Positions 9,273-18,510 of a stretch of DNA of 64,000 nucleotides are shown one piece after another. The DNA comes from Clostridium sp. D53t1_180928_C8 (GTDB lineage: Bacteria > Bacillota > Clostridia > Clostridiales > Clostridiaceae). Under the pieces are notes generated by a model. That model saw only the letters and a list, made by a program, of their open reading frames with translations, was not told the DNA's origin and ran no database searches. Position 1 is the stretch's first letter. The number at the start of each line of letters is the position of its first letter. Where the stretch lies: contig NZ_JADPEL010000001.1 in NCBI RefSeq assembly GCF_015667795.1, forward strand, positions 281,485 through 345,484. Reading direction: 5' to 3'. The position numbers and the translations under genes were made by a program.

Positions 9273-10211
9273 ATGAATAATAAATTTAAGGAAAATTTAG
9301 ATAAATATAAATCTCTTATAGGATTAGTTTTACTATGCGTAGTAATAACTTTTGTATCACCAGCATTTATGACTTTATCAAATATAACTAATGTTTTTAC
9401 TCAAGTTTCAACTAATGCAATAATTGCAGTTGGTATGACTTTTGTTATCTTAACTGGTGGAATAGACTTATCAGTAGGTTCAACAGTTGCTATAAGTGGT
9501 GCATTTGCAGCATCTATAATTAAATCAACTAACAATGTATTTTTAGCAGTTTTAGCAGCAGGTACAGTTGGTATAGTAATAGGATTAATTAATGGTCTTT
9601 TAATATCAAAAGGTAAATTACAGGCATTTATTGCAACACTTGCAACAATGACAATATTTAGGGGAGCAACATTAGTATTTACAAATGGTACACCAATATC
9701 TAAATTACCAGAGAATTTCGTAAACATAGGTAACGGAAAGTTAGGATTCATTCCAATTCCAGTTATAATTACTGTAATCGTTTTAGCGATAGCTATATAT
9801 GTTTTAACACAAACAAGATTTGGAAGATATTTATATGCTTTAGGTGGAAATGAAGATTCAGCAAGATTATCAGGTATAAACACAACTAAAATAAAAACAC
9901 TTGTATATGTTATTTCAGGATTTGCATCATCAATTGCAGGGGTTATCATAGCAAGTAGAATAGGATCAGCTTCACCGAATGCAGGGACAGGTTTTGAATT
10001 AGATGCAATAGCAGCAGTTGTTATTGGAGGAACATCATTAGCAGGTGGGGAAGGAAGAATAACAGGAACTTTAATAGGTGCACTTATTATAGGTGTATTA
10101 AACAATGGATTAAACTTAATGAATGTATCACCATTCTATCAATCAATAGTAAAAGGATTAGTTATTTTAATAGCTGTATTATTAGATAAAAAGAGCAGAA
10201 AGAAAGCATAG
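9273..10211 (+). CDS. rbsC: Ribose ABC importer permease
   Basis: 312-residue integral membrane protein with about eight to ten helices. It carries the CUT2 permease signatures TGGIDLSVGSTVA near residue 65 and AAVVIGGTSLAGGEGRITGT in the second half. It forms the channel with RbsA on the inside and receives ribose from RbsB. GGGAGGA ribosome site; 19 bases after rbsA. A 234-residue open frame on the opposite strand here is a shadow of this gene. Confidence 0.96.
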   Translation: MNNKFKENLDKYKSLIGLVLLCVVITFVSPAFMTLSNITNVFTQVSTNAIIAVGMTFVILTGGIDLSVGSTVAISGAFAASIIKSTNNVFLAVLAAGTVGIVIGLINGLLISKGKLQAFIATLATMTIFRGATLVFTNGTPISKLPENFVNIGNGKLGFIPIPVIITVIVLAIAIYVLTQTRFGRYLYALGGNEDSARLSGINTTKIKTLVYVISGFASSIAGVIIASRIGSASPNAGTGFELDAIAAVVIGGTSLAGGEGRITGTLIGALIIGVLNNGLNLMNVSPFYQSIVKGLVILIAVLLDKKSRKKA

Positions 10212-10235
10212 GCTACAGATTAAGGAGGACATACT

Positions 10236-11150
10236 ATGAAAAGTATAAAGAAGATATTAGCTTTAGGGCTAGTAACTGTTATGGCAATGGGTTCATTTAT
10301 GGGCTGCTCAAAAACTGAAAATAGTAAAAAGGTAGGTATAGTATTATCAACTTTAAATAATCCTTTCTTTGTAAGCATGAAAAATGGAGCTGAAAAGGAA
10401 GCAGAAAAACTAGGATATGAATTAATAGTTTTAGATTCACAAGATGATCCTGTTAAGGAAAGATCTAATGTTGAAGATTTAATACAATTAGGAGTTGTAG
10501 CATTATTAATAAATCCAACAGATAGTGATGCTGTTATTAAAGCAGTGGAAATTGCAAATGAAAGTAATATTCCAGTAATAACATTAGATAGACAATCTAA
10601 TGGAGGAGAAGTAACAAGTCATATAGCTTCGGATAATATTAAAGGTGGAGCTATGGCAGCTGAATTTGCTTTGGAACAATTAGGTAATGGAGAAAATGTT
10701 AATGTAGTAGAGCTTCAAGGTATTCCAGGAGCTTCAGCTACAAGAGATAGGGGCGCAGGTTTCCATAGTATTTTAGATGACAAGTCAAATGTAAATTTTG
10801 TATCAAGCCAAGCAGCTGATTTTGATAGACAAAAAGGTCTTTCAGTTATGGAAAATATAATACAAGGGAATAAGGACATACAAGTAGTATTTGCTCATAA
10901 TGATGAAATGGCATTAGGTGCAGCTAAGGCTATAAAATCTAGTAATATAAATGCAATGGTTATAGGATTTGATGGTGGAGATGATGCTTTAGATGCTATT
11001 GAAAAGGGAGAAATGAAAGCAACGGTAGCACAACAACCAGATTTAATTGGAGCACTTGGAGTACAGCTTGCAGAAAAAATATATAATGGAGAAACCGTTG
11101 ATAAAGAAATTGCAGCTGACTTAAAAATTGTAAGTAAGTATATTAAGTAA
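10236..11150 (+). CDS. rbsB: Ribose-binding lipoprotein
   Basis: 304 residues. A type II signal peptide ends in the lipobox FMGC, so the mature protein is anchored by Cys near residue 23. A periplasmic-binding type I fold follows, beginning KVGIVLSTLNNPFFVSMKNG, with ribose-contact-like segments LDRQSNG and GFDGGDDA. It delivers ribose to RbsC/RbsA. Last transport gene; the regulator begins about 200 bases later. Confidence 0.95.
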   Translation: MKSIKKILALGLVTVMAMGSFMGCSKTENSKKVGIVLSTLNNPFFVSMKNGAEKEAEKLGYELIVLDSQDDPVKERSNVEDLIQLGVVALLINPTDSDAVIKAVEIANESNIPVITLDRQSNGGEVTSHIASDNIKGGAMAAEFALEQLGNGENVNVVELQGIPGASATRDRGAGFHSILDDKSNVNFVSSQAADFDRQKGLSVMENIIQGNKDIQVVFAHNDEMALGAAKAIKSSNINAMVIGFDGGDDALDAIEKGEMKATVAQQPDLIGALGVQLAEKIYNGETVDKEIAADLKIVSKYIK

Positions 11151-11278
11151 ATTAAAAATTAGAACTGAGGCGTTAATGTAGTGACAATGAAATTTTAGTA
11201 TTTCCAGAAGTGTAATATTTCATTTTTCATTCTCGCTGTGTGCGTAACTTAGTTAAATGGTGTAATATATAGCTTAGG

Positions 11279-11306
11279 GGAAATATAGTGAAATAACTAT
11301 ATTTCC
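11279..11306 (+). other. Intercistronic hairpin before rbsR
   Basis: Perfect 10-bp stem (GGAAATATAG/CTATATTTCC) with an 8-base loop and no T-run. The 205-base rbsB-rbsR gap otherwise shows no clear terminator. This may be a processing or stability element that lowers downstream expression relative to rbsB. Confidence 0.45.
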
Positions 11307-11355
11307 TAATGAAACTAAAATTTTATTTAGGGAATTAGTTTATGAGGTGCAAATT

Positions 11356-12357
11356 ATGAGTAAAACAACTCTATTAGATATTGCAAAAGATGTAGGTTTA
11401 TCAAAAACGACAGTATCTATGGTATTAAATAAAAAAGATATAAATGTATCAGAAGAAACACGAAATAGAATATTTGAAGCAGCAAAAAGGTTAAATTATA
11501 TACCTAATTCACTAGCTAGAAGTCTTAGTACTAAGAAAAGTTACACTATTGGTTTTATAATTCCAGATATAGAAAATCCATTTTTCTCAGAGATGGCAAA
11601 AGCAATTGAGGCAGAAGCAGAGAAATATGGGTATAGTATGATACTTTGTAACACTTTTAATAGTGGAAGTAAGGAAGAGGAATATGTAAAATTGCTTATA
11701 AGTAAACTTATAGATGGAGTAGTAATTGCGTCAAGTGGAGAAAAAAACAAATCAACAGAATTATTAAAAGGTAATGATATTCCTTTTGTAATTTTAGATA
11801 GACAGGTTGATGAGCAAGATAATATTAATGGTGTATTTTGTGATAATAAGAATGGAATTAAACTTGGTGTAAAGTATTTAATTGAAAAGGGATATAAAAA
11901 TATAGCATTTGTTGGAGGAAATAATAAGGGAGTACTAGCTAATTCAAGATTGAAGTACTTTTGTGAGACAGCAAAGGAAAATAATATATTTAATGAGGAG
12001 CTTGTATTAGAAGACGAGTTTTCATTAGAAGGTGGAATAAGAGCAACAGAAAAATTAATACAGGAAAATAAAACAATTGATGCTATATTTTATAGCAGTG
12101 ATGTTATGGCTATTGGTGGTATGAAATACTTACTAAGACAAGGATATTCTATACCCGATGATATAGGAATATTAGGATATGATAATATAGGAATTTGTTC
12201 TTTTATTGAACCTGAATTAACTACTATAGCCCAACCTATATATAAGATGGGCGAAGAAGCTTGTAAATTATTAATGAATGAAATAAATAAGAAAAATAAA
12301 TCAAATCAAATAATTAATTTAACTCCATATTTAGTTGAAAGAAAAACAATAAGATAG
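11356..12357 (+). CDS. rbsR: LacI-family ribose repressor
   Basis: 333 residues from ATG 11356. The upstream GTG at 11347 is part of the GAGGTG ribosome site. The N-terminal LacI helix-turn-helix reads TLLDIAKDVGLSKTTVSMVLN, with the hinge helix PNSLARSLS. A type I periplasmic-binding-like sensor follows (FIIPDIENPFFSEMAKAIE). Position after rbsB and before transketolase makes it the likely ribose-responsive repressor of the promoter at 6308. The operator assignment is inferred. Confidence 0.9.
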   Translation: MSKTTLLDIAKDVGLSKTTVSMVLNKKDINVSEETRNRIFEAAKRLNYIPNSLARSLSTKKSYTIGFIIPDIENPFFSEMAKAIEAEAEKYGYSMILCNTFNSGSKEEEYVKLLISKLIDGVVIASSGEKNKSTELLKGNDIPFVILDRQVDEQDNINGVFCDNKNGIKLGVKYLIEKGYKNIAFVGGNNKGVLANSRLKYFCETAKENNIFNEELVLEDEFSLEGGIRATEKLIQENKTIDAIFYSSDVMAIGGMKYLLRQGYSIPDDIGILGYDNIGICSFIEPELTTIAQPIYKMGEEACKLLMNEINKKNKSNQIINLTPYLVERKTIR

Positions 12358-12374
12358 ATTGGTTGGTGGATAAA

Positions 12375-13187
12375 ATGAATAAGGAAATGTTAATTTCTAA
12401 ATCAAAAGATGTTAGAACAAATATTATAGAAATGTTATATGAATCAAAATCAGGTCATCCGGGTGGATCATTATCTTGTGCTGATATAATTACATATCTT
12501 TATTATGAAAAGATGAATGTAGATGCAAATAATCCTAAGGATGAAAATAGGGATAGATTTGTATTAAGTAAAGGTCATGCAGCTCCAGCTCTTTATGCAG
12601 TCCTTGCTGAAAAAGGATTCTTTTCTAAGGATGAATTAAAGAATTTAAGAAAGATGGGCGCAATGCTTCAAGGACATCCAGATGCTAAAAAAATATCAGG
12701 GGTTGATGTTTCAACAGGTTCGTTAGGTCAGGGTGTATCAAATGCTGTTGGAATGGCATTAGGACTTAAATATAAGAAAAATCCAGCTAAGGTATATACT
12801 GTTTTAGGTGATGGTGAACTTCAAGAAGGATTAGTATGGGAAGCTGCTATGGCAGCAGCACATTACAAATTAGATAATTTAGTAATTATTATAGATAATA
12901 ATGGGCTTCAAATTGACGGAAATAATGAAGACGTAATGGGAATAAATCCTTTGAATGAAAAATTTAAAAGTTTTGGATTCAATGTAATTACTTGTGAAGG
13001 TCATGATTTTAATGAAATACATGAAGCTATGAATATGATAGATAGAATTCAAGGAAAACCAAGTGTAATAATTGCAAAAACAGTAAAAGGTAAAGGCGTA
13101 AGCTTTATGGAAAATGAAGCAGGATGGCATGGACAAGCTCCTAATAATGAACAAAGAGAAAAAGCGTTAATGGATATAAATGGGTAG
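12375..13187 (+). CDS. Transketolase, N-terminal subunit
   Basis: 270 residues from ATG 12375, with a GGTGG site 5 bases upstream; the TTG at 12363 is a less likely start. This is the thiamine-diphosphate-binding half of a split transketolase: SGHPGGSLS near the start, the GDGELQEG motif and the catalytic His region KGHAAPA. It lies 17 bases after rbsR and 12 before the partner half. Split transketolases are common in clostridia. Here it converts ribose-5-phosphate made by RbsK together with xylulose-5-phosphate. Confidence 0.94.
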   Translation: MNKEMLISKSKDVRTNIIEMLYESKSGHPGGSLSCADIITYLYYEKMNVDANNPKDENRDRFVLSKGHAAPALYAVLAEKGFFSKDELKNLRKMGAMLQGHPDAKKISGVDVSTGSLGQGVSNAVGMALGLKYKKNPAKVYTVLGDGELQEGLVWEAAMAAAHYKLDNLVIIIDNNGLQIDGNNEDVMGINPLNEKFKSFGFNVITCEGHDFNEIHEAMNMIDRIQGKPSVIIAKTVKGKGVSFMENEAGWHGQAPNNEQREKALMDING

Positions 13188-13199
13188 GAGGATCTAAAA

Positions 13200-14123
13200 A
13201 TGGGAAAAGCAACAAGAGAATCATATGGAATGGCACTAGTTGAATTAGGAAGAGAAAATAATAATGTTGTAGTGTTAGATGCGGATCTTTCTAAATCAAC
13301 AAAAACAGCAGATTTTAAAAAAGAGTTTAGTGATAGATTTTTTAATGTTGGAATAGCTGAACAAAATTTAATGGGAATGGCGGCAGGACTTGCTAATGTA
13401 GGATGTGTACCATTTGCTAGTACATTTGCAGTTTTTGCAACAGGAAGAGCTTTTGAAATAATTAGAAACTCAATATGTTATCCAAAGGTTAATGTAAAAA
13501 TAGCAGCAACTCATGCTGGTATAACAGTAGGGGAAGATGGTGGATCACACCAATCAGTTGAAGATATAGCTTTAATGAATTCACTTCCTAATATGACTGT
13601 GATAGTACCAGCAGATCATAGAGAAGCTATGCAAGCGACAAAGGCAGCAGCAGAAATGTATGGCCCGGTTTATTTAAGATTTGGAAGATGTAATACTGAA
13701 GATATATTTGGTGATGATTACAAATTTGAAATAGGAAAAGGAACAGAGCTTAGAGCAGGAAATGATGTAACAGTAATTGCTACAGGAATGATGGTTCAAA
13801 AAGCTATAGAAGCATCAAAAGCTTTAGAAATTGAGGGTATTAATGTAAGAGTTATTAATATGTCAACAATTAAGCCTATAGATAGAGAAATAATAATAAA
13901 AGCTGCAAAGGAAACTAAGGGAATAGTAACTGCAGAAGAGCATTCAGTAATAGGTGGACTTGGGGCAATGGTTTCACAAGTAGTATGTAATGAGTGTCCA
14001 ACTAAGGTCAAGATGGTGGGAATTCAAGATACATTTGGTGAATCAGGAACTCCTAATGAATTAATGGAGAAGTATGGATTAACAGCTGAAAAAATTATTG
14101 AGGAAATAAGAAATATAATTTAA
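13200..14123 (+). CDS. Transketolase, C-terminal subunit
   Basis: 307 residues: pyrimidine-binding domain plus C-terminal transketolase domain. Seen are VVLDADLSKSTKTADF, NVGIAEQNLMGMAAG with the conserved Glu, and HAGITVGEDGGSHQS. It completes the enzyme with the preceding gene and ends the ribose operon before a strong terminator. DXP synthase is excluded by the two-gene split and by sequence pattern. Confidence 0.94.
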   Translation: MGKATRESYGMALVELGRENNNVVVLDADLSKSTKTADFKKEFSDRFFNVGIAEQNLMGMAAGLANVGCVPFASTFAVFATGRAFEIIRNSICYPKVNVKIAATHAGITVGEDGGSHQSVEDIALMNSLPNMTVIVPADHREAMQATKAAAEMYGPVYLRFGRCNTEDIFGDDYKFEIGKGTELRAGNDVTVIATGMMVQKAIEASKALEIEGINVRVINMSTIKPIDREIIIKAAKETKGIVTAEEHSVIGGLGAMVSQVVCNECPTKVKMVGIQDTFGESGTPNELMEKYGLTAEKIIEEIRNII

Positions 14124-14148
14124 AGGAAAATTTATAGATAGTTAGAAA

Positions 14149-14194
14149 AGGATATTTCCAAGTGAATGTTAATTGCTTGTAAATATCTTTTTTT
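14149..14194 (+). terminator. Terminator of the rbs-transketolase operon
   Basis: Twelve-base arms (14151-14162/14176-14187) with one mismatch, followed by a T-run. Confidence 0.8.
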
Positions 14195-14393
14195 ATAGTT
14201 ATTAGTTGTTTACTATTAAAAAAAGATAAATAAAATAAACTTTACTAAATATGATTATAAAAATATATGGATTACATTTCATAAATGGGTAAAATATGAT
14301 AGAATATAATTAATAATTTTTGTCAAATTATTAGAATAGAAATTAGATAGCTTATTTACATCTTTGAATTTATAAAATAAGGAGAATGTAAAT

Positions 14394-15542
14394 ATGAAAG
14401 AATTTAGTATAAATACTAAGATATATTTTGGGGATAAAGCATTAGATAAATTAAGTGAAATATCTAATAAAAAGGTTCTTATTATCTGCGATAATTTTAT
14501 GAAAACTAGTGGAATAGCTGATAAGGTTGTTAGTAAGTTAGATAATTGTGAAGTTTCAATTTACAGCGATATTATTCCAGATCCAAGCGTACAGATTGTA
14601 GCTCTTGGAGTTCAAAAGTTAAGAAAGTTAGGAGCAGATATTATTATTGCTTTAGGTGGAGGATCATCAATAGATGGAGCAAAAGCCATTAGAGAATATT
14701 ACAAAAATTTATTTAAGGCAGATTATAGGGATATTAAATTTTATGCAATACCAACTACGAGTGGTACAGGCTCAGAAGTAACTGAGTATGCAGTAATTAC
14801 AAATAAAGAAGAAAATTTAAAATATGCTTTAGCCGATAAATCACTACTTCCCGATGTAGCAATATTAGATCCAGAACTTGTAAAATCAGTTCCGAAAAGC
14901 ATTACAGCTGATACAGGTATGGATGTTATTACTCATGCAATTGAAGCTTATGTTTCAAATACAGCAACTGATTTTTCAGATGCATTAGCTGAGAAAGCCT
15001 TAACATTAGCTTATAATAATATTTTAAGGGCTTATAATAATGGAAATGATATTGAAGCAAGGGAAGGACTTCATAATGCTTCATGCCTTGCCGGAATGGC
15101 TTTTAATTCATCAGGACTTGGAATTACTCATAGTTTAGCTCATGCTATAGGAGGAAAGCTTCACATTCCACATGGTAAAGCAAATGCAATAATACTACCT
15201 TATGTTATGGAGTTTAATTCAGGATTAGATAATCAACTATATATGCAAGAATGCAGTGAAGTTGCGAAAAAGTATTCAAGACTTGCAAAACTTTTAGATA
15301 TGAATGCAAATAGTACAGTTATTGGGGTAAATAATTTAATTAAAAATATATTTGAACTTCAAAAAAAATTAAATATTCCACAAACTTTAATGGAACTTGG
15401 TGTAGATATAAATATTGTTTTAGGCGCAAAAGAGGAAATATTAAATGCTGCTTTAAAAGATATTTGTACAAAGGCAAATCCAGTAGATGTTTCAAGAGAA
15501 GATTTAGAAAAATTATTAGATAGAATTATAGGAAATAAATAA
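14394..15542 (+). CDS. Iron-containing alcohol dehydrogenase
   Basis: 382 residues, single-domain group III Fe-ADH. It has the NAD-binding GGGSSIDGAKA, and the metal-site segments DTGMDVITHAIEAYVS and GITHSLAHAIGGKLHIPHG with Asp and three His. It probably reduces acetaldehyde to ethanol, recycling NADH made by the acylating aldehyde dehydrogenase of the choline BMC. It sits directly upstream of the MerR regulator and the cut operon, which itself contains no alcohol dehydrogenase. That is the best argument for this role; it has its own ribosome site and separate transcription. Confidence 0.88.
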   Translation: MKEFSINTKIYFGDKALDKLSEISNKKVLIICDNFMKTSGIADKVVSKLDNCEVSIYSDIIPDPSVQIVALGVQKLRKLGADIIIALGGGSSIDGAKAIREYYKNLFKADYRDIKFYAIPTTSGTGSEVTEYAVITNKEENLKYALADKSLLPDVAILDPELVKSVPKSITADTGMDVITHAIEAYVSNTATDFSDALAEKALTLAYNNILRAYNNGNDIEAREGLHNASCLAGMAFNSSGLGITHSLAHAIGGKLHIPHGKANAIILPYVMEFNSGLDNQLYMQECSEVAKKYSRLAKLLDMNANSTVIGVNNLIKNIFELQKKLNIPQTLMELGVDINIVLGAKEEILNAALKDICTKANPVDVSREDLEKLLDRIIGNK

Positions 15543-15555
15543 TATATACACGTAA

Positions 15556-15608
15556 AATAGGTTGCAGTGCGAATGATTTAAGGTTATTTTAGCAGAATGC
15601 AGCTTATT
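15556..15608 (+). other. Inverted repeat after the alcohol dehydrogenase
   Basis: Arms 15556-15566 and 15598-15608 pair over 11 bases with wobble pairs around a long loop, then a short T-rich stretch. It could be a weak terminator; the pairing is imperfect. Confidence 0.35.
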
Positions 15609-15717
15609 TTCGTTTATCAAATATTAAAGTATTAATAAAAAATAATTGTAAGAAATTCATATATTAAAGAAAGTTAAAAATATAACATAGTTAGTTAAAG
15701 TTCTAGGGGGTAGACAT

Positions 15718-16542
15718 ATGAATAGTGAAATGTATTATATTGGCAAAGTGGAGAAAACCTGTAGAATCAGTAAAAAGACATTAAGATACTATGATAAGCT
15801 TGGTATTTTATCACCAGATGAAATTTGTCATGAAAATGGATATAGGTATTATAGTAAAAAGAATATGTTATCGATACCGGTTATAAAGTATTATAAGCAA
15901 AGTGGATTTAAACTTGAGGAAATTAAAAATTTAATTTATAAATCTGAATGCAAGGAAATAGAGGAAAGTTTTAGAGAAAAGATTGAGGAGCTAGAGGAGT
16001 TAGAAAAAAAATTAGCATTAAAGAAAAAATCAATTAAGGACTGGCATTCTTTAGTTAAAGAAGCCAAAATGGTAATTGATAATAATCTTTGTGAAGTATC
16101 TGCAAAATATATTGAAAAAAATGAAATGTTATTTTTAGATCAAAAATTTAGCTATGATTATATGGATTCCATAATAAATATTGAATTTACTAATTATATT
16201 GAGAGTATAGGAAATGCCATAACAGGACCTGTTATTATTCAATTTTCATCATATAAGTGTAAGATGAAGGGAAGCTGTAAAAGCATGAGAATAATTCAAA
16301 AAGGTCTTTTAAAAACTGATGAAGCAAGGACTATAGAGTTTGGAGATATATTTGTGGCATCTTGCTATCATATAGGATCTCACGATAATATTTTAGATAC
16401 TTATAATAAAATATTAGATTGGATAGAAAGACATGGCTATGAAGCTGAAGATACTTGCTATGAAAGATATGTAGTAGATTATTGGACAAGCAAGGATTCG
16501 AATAATTATGTTACAGAAGTTATGATTAAAATTAAGAGTTAA
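15718..16542 (+). CDS. MerR-family regulator with GyrI-like sensor
   Basis: 274 residues. The N-terminal MerR winged helix (about 8-78) includes CRISKKTLRYYDKLGILSP and ENGYRYY. A coiled coil follows at about 85-115. The C-terminal 140 residues resemble the GyrI/BmrR effector fold, ending YERYVVDYWTSKDSNNYVTEVMIKI. BmrR-type domains bind organic cations, so choline or trimethylamine is an attractive ligand (inference). It lies directly upstream of the choline operon, whose promoter has the long spacer expected for MerR activation. Confidence 0.87.
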   Translation: MNSEMYYIGKVEKTCRISKKTLRYYDKLGILSPDEICHENGYRYYSKKNMLSIPVIKYYKQSGFKLEEIKNLIYKSECKEIEESFREKIEELEELEKKLALKKKSIKDWHSLVKEAKMVIDNNLCEVSAKYIEKNEMLFLDQKFSYDYMDSIINIEFTNYIESIGNAITGPVIIQFSSYKCKMKGSCKSMRIIQKGLLKTDEARTIEFGDIFVASCYHIGSHDNILDTYNKILDWIERHGYEAEDTCYERYVVDYWTSKDSNNYVTEVMIKIKS

Positions 16543-16604
16543 AATATATGAATTACAATGAATAAAAAAATTAATAGCTATTAATTATTAAAGTTAAAAG
16601 CAAA

Positions 16605-16618
16605 CCTTAAATCTAAGG
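16605..16618. repeat. Small dyad CCTTA-N4-TAAGG
   Basis: A perfect five-base dyad downstream of the merR gene, inside a longer AAACCTT...AAGGTTT inverted repeat. It may be part of the terminator region or a regulator site; undecided. Confidence 0.3.
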
Positions 16619-16630
16619 GGAAGGTTTTAA

Positions 16631-16669
16631 AGGGAGGTTCAATTTAGAGTTGAACCTTCTTTTTTTTTT
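16631..16669 (+). terminator. Terminator of the merR gene
   Basis: Ten-base stem (16633-16642/16650-16659, one G-U) with a seven-base loop and a run of ten T. Confidence 0.88.
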
Positions 16670-16823
16670 GCATTAATATTACACGAAGAAAATCGTCAAA
16701 AAAATACAAAAAACGAATATCAAATTAATGTAAATATAACATAATATTATTTTTTTGGATATAATTAAATTTAATTATAAATATGTAAACGAATAATAAA
16801 TAAAAGTTAATAAAAAATTAATA

Positions 16824-16855
16824 TTGACATTGAACTTAGGGGGAGGGATTATAAT
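16824..16855 (+). promoter_or_regulatory. Candidate MerR-activated promoter of the cut operon
   Basis: Consensus TTGACA (16824-16829) and TATAAT (16850-16855) are separated by 20 bases instead of 17. Promoters activated by MerR-family proteins typically have 19-20-base spacers that the regulator untwists. The spacer itself (rich in AGGGGGAGGG) is not an obvious palindrome. A second, weaker option is TTGACA at 16915 with TTTAAA at 16938. The 548-base region 16543-17090 holds no gene. Confidence 0.6.
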
Positions 16856-16962
16856 TTAGTTGAAAATACCAGAGAGAAAAATAAGATTATCTAATATTCT
16901 AATATGACAAAAAATTGACAAAAGTTTAAAGGGTTTATTTAAAAGTTAAACATGAACCTTTA

Positions 16963-16976
16963 TGTAAGCGTTTAAT
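16963..16976 (+). promoter_or_regulatory. Possible CcpA (cre) site in the cut leader
   Basis: TGTAAGCGTTTAAT matches the cre consensus except at the last two bases. It is about 110 bases downstream of the promoter, where CcpA would act as a roadblock. The neighbouring 16991-17008 forms a 7-bp hairpin with a GAAA loop. Confidence 0.4.
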
Positions 16977-17090
16977 TTAATGCTTTGCATATTTTATGAA
17001 AATAAAATGATTACTTAAATAGAATAAAAAATCTTTTGAGTAATTCAGTTTATTAAATATAAATTTAATAAAAAGGAGGAGAATTGCTTT

Positions 17091-18206
17091 ATGACGGATA
17101 TTTCTGTAGGAGTTGATTCTAAAATGAATAGCAAAGAAAGAACTGCTAGAGCTTTAGAATTAAAAGCAAAAATGAAAAGTAATTTTTTTAAGAAAGGAAT
17201 AGCGATTGCGTTATTTTCGGGTGTTTCATATGGATTCTACACAGCATTCTTAACTATGGGTATGAGTAAAGGTGTTTGGGCAGATTGGTATGGTGAAAAC
17301 AAAGCAGGACTTTCAACATTTGTAATTGTATATTTACTTGCAGCTCTTGGAAATGCAATAAATGATAGCTGTAGTGCTGTTTGGGCAATTGGAAATTCAT
17401 TAGTACAAGGTAAGTTTAAAGATTTTTTAAGATGTTTAAATAGTAAGCCAGGAAGAACAATTATAGTGGCAGCACTTTTAGGAGGGCCAATTGCAGGGAC
17501 GGCATATGTTGTAGCACTTCAAATGGCAGGGCCTATAATAGTTCCAATATCAGCTCTTTGTCCAGCAATAGCTGCAATACTTGGAAAAATATTATATAAA
17601 CAAGAAATTACGAAACGTATGTCTGTAGGAATTGTAATTTGTGTATGTGCAAGTTTCTTAATTGGAAGCACAGGATTTTCAGGAGGAGTTTCAGATGGAT
17701 TCATACTTGGAATTTTAATAGCAATAATTGCAGCCTTAGGATGGGGATTTGAAGGATGTGTTGCTGGATATGCATCAACTATGGTTGATCCTCAAATCGG
17801 AATTTGTATTCGTCAATTATCATCAGGTATAGCAAATTTATTTATAGTAGTTCCTATAATGGGTGTAATGGCTGGTGGAATTGGTATTTCAAATAAATTA
17901 GTAATAGAAGCTTTTACTAGTGGCCCAGCAATGATTTGGTTCGTTTTAAGTGGATTATTAACATTCTTAACTTTCATGACTTGGTATAAAGGAAATAGTA
18001 TGTGTGGAGCTGGACTTGGAACAGCTTGTAATGGAACATATTCATTCTTTGGACCATTTGCTTGTTACTTAATTTTAGGAGTTGCAGCTGGTATGGAAGG
18101 ATGGACAATCCCTGCAATAGCATGGGTAGGAGCTATAATCATGATGTTTGGTATATTGACTATTGCAATGAATCCTTTAGATTTATTTAGAAAGAAGGAG
18201 GCATAA
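17091..18206 (+). CDS. DMT/EamA-type membrane transporter
   Basis: 371 residues with about ten hydrophobic segments after a charged N-terminal tail of some 40 residues; the repeated half-structure suits the drug/metabolite transporter superfamily. It is the first gene of the choline BMC operon, so choline uptake or trimethylamine export is likely, but direction and substrate are not shown by sequence. The GGAGGAG site and ATG are clear. It ends in RKKEA with the next gene's ribosome site inside its last codons. Confidence 0.75.
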   Translation: MTDISVGVDSKMNSKERTARALELKAKMKSNFFKKGIAIALFSGVSYGFYTAFLTMGMSKGVWADWYGENKAGLSTFVIVYLLAALGNAINDSCSAVWAIGNSLVQGKFKDFLRCLNSKPGRTIIVAALLGGPIAGTAYVVALQMAGPIIVPISALCPAIAAILGKILYKQEITKRMSVGIVICVCASFLIGSTGFSGGVSDGFILGILIAIIAALGWGFEGCVAGYASTMVDPQIGICIRQLSSGIANLFIVVPIMGVMAGGIGISNKLVIEAFTSGPAMIWFVLSGLLTFLTFMTWYKGNSMCGAGLGTACNGTYSFFGPFACYLILGVAAGMEGWTIPAIAWVGAIIMMFGILTIAMNPLDLFRKKEA

Positions 18207-18210
18207 GAAT

Positions 18211-18477
18211 ATGAAACCACTTAACTATGCTATTTTAAAATACTTTACAACAGTTGAAGAGGCTTCTGTTAATAATGTTATGGAAGATCTGAAAGATGAT
18301 TATAAAAGTTTAAGGACATTTAATAAGAATGAAATAATAAATGCATTACTTACAGCGGAAGCAAATGGATTAATTGAAGAAACTAGAGTAGATTTAGATA
18401 AAAATGATGATCTTGAAATTTTCTATCATGCTACTGAAGAAAGTAAGGCAGCAATTAATAGCTATATAAAAGATTAA
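18211..18477 (+). CDS. Small winged-helix-like protein in the BMC operon
   Basis: 88 residues, unrecognised family. Its predicted pattern (LNYAILKYFTTVEEASVNNVME, then NKNEIINALLTAEANGLIEE, then a short beta hairpin) looks like a small winged helix, such as those in archaeal-type regulators. No catalytic motif, signal or membrane segment. It sits four bases after the transporter gene and before the shell genes, so it is co-expressed with them. It could be a DNA-binding modulator or a protein-protein adaptor; function unknown. Confidence 0.6.
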   Translation: MKPLNYAILKYFTTVEEASVNNVMEDLKDDYKSLRTFNKNEIINALLTAEANGLIEETRVDLDKNDDLEIFYHATEESKAAINSYIKD

Positions 18478-18510
18478 ATTTTAGGATATTTAAAATAGGA
18501 GGTATTTTAA

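Noticed and set aside
9401-10105. 234-residue open frame on the minus strand
   Set aside because: Fully inside rbsC; proline/isoleucine-rich product typical of an antisense shadow and no ribosome site.
12375-14123. Split transketolase as a frameshifted single gene
   Set aside because: Each half has its own ribosome site and start; two-gene transketolases are normal in clostridia.
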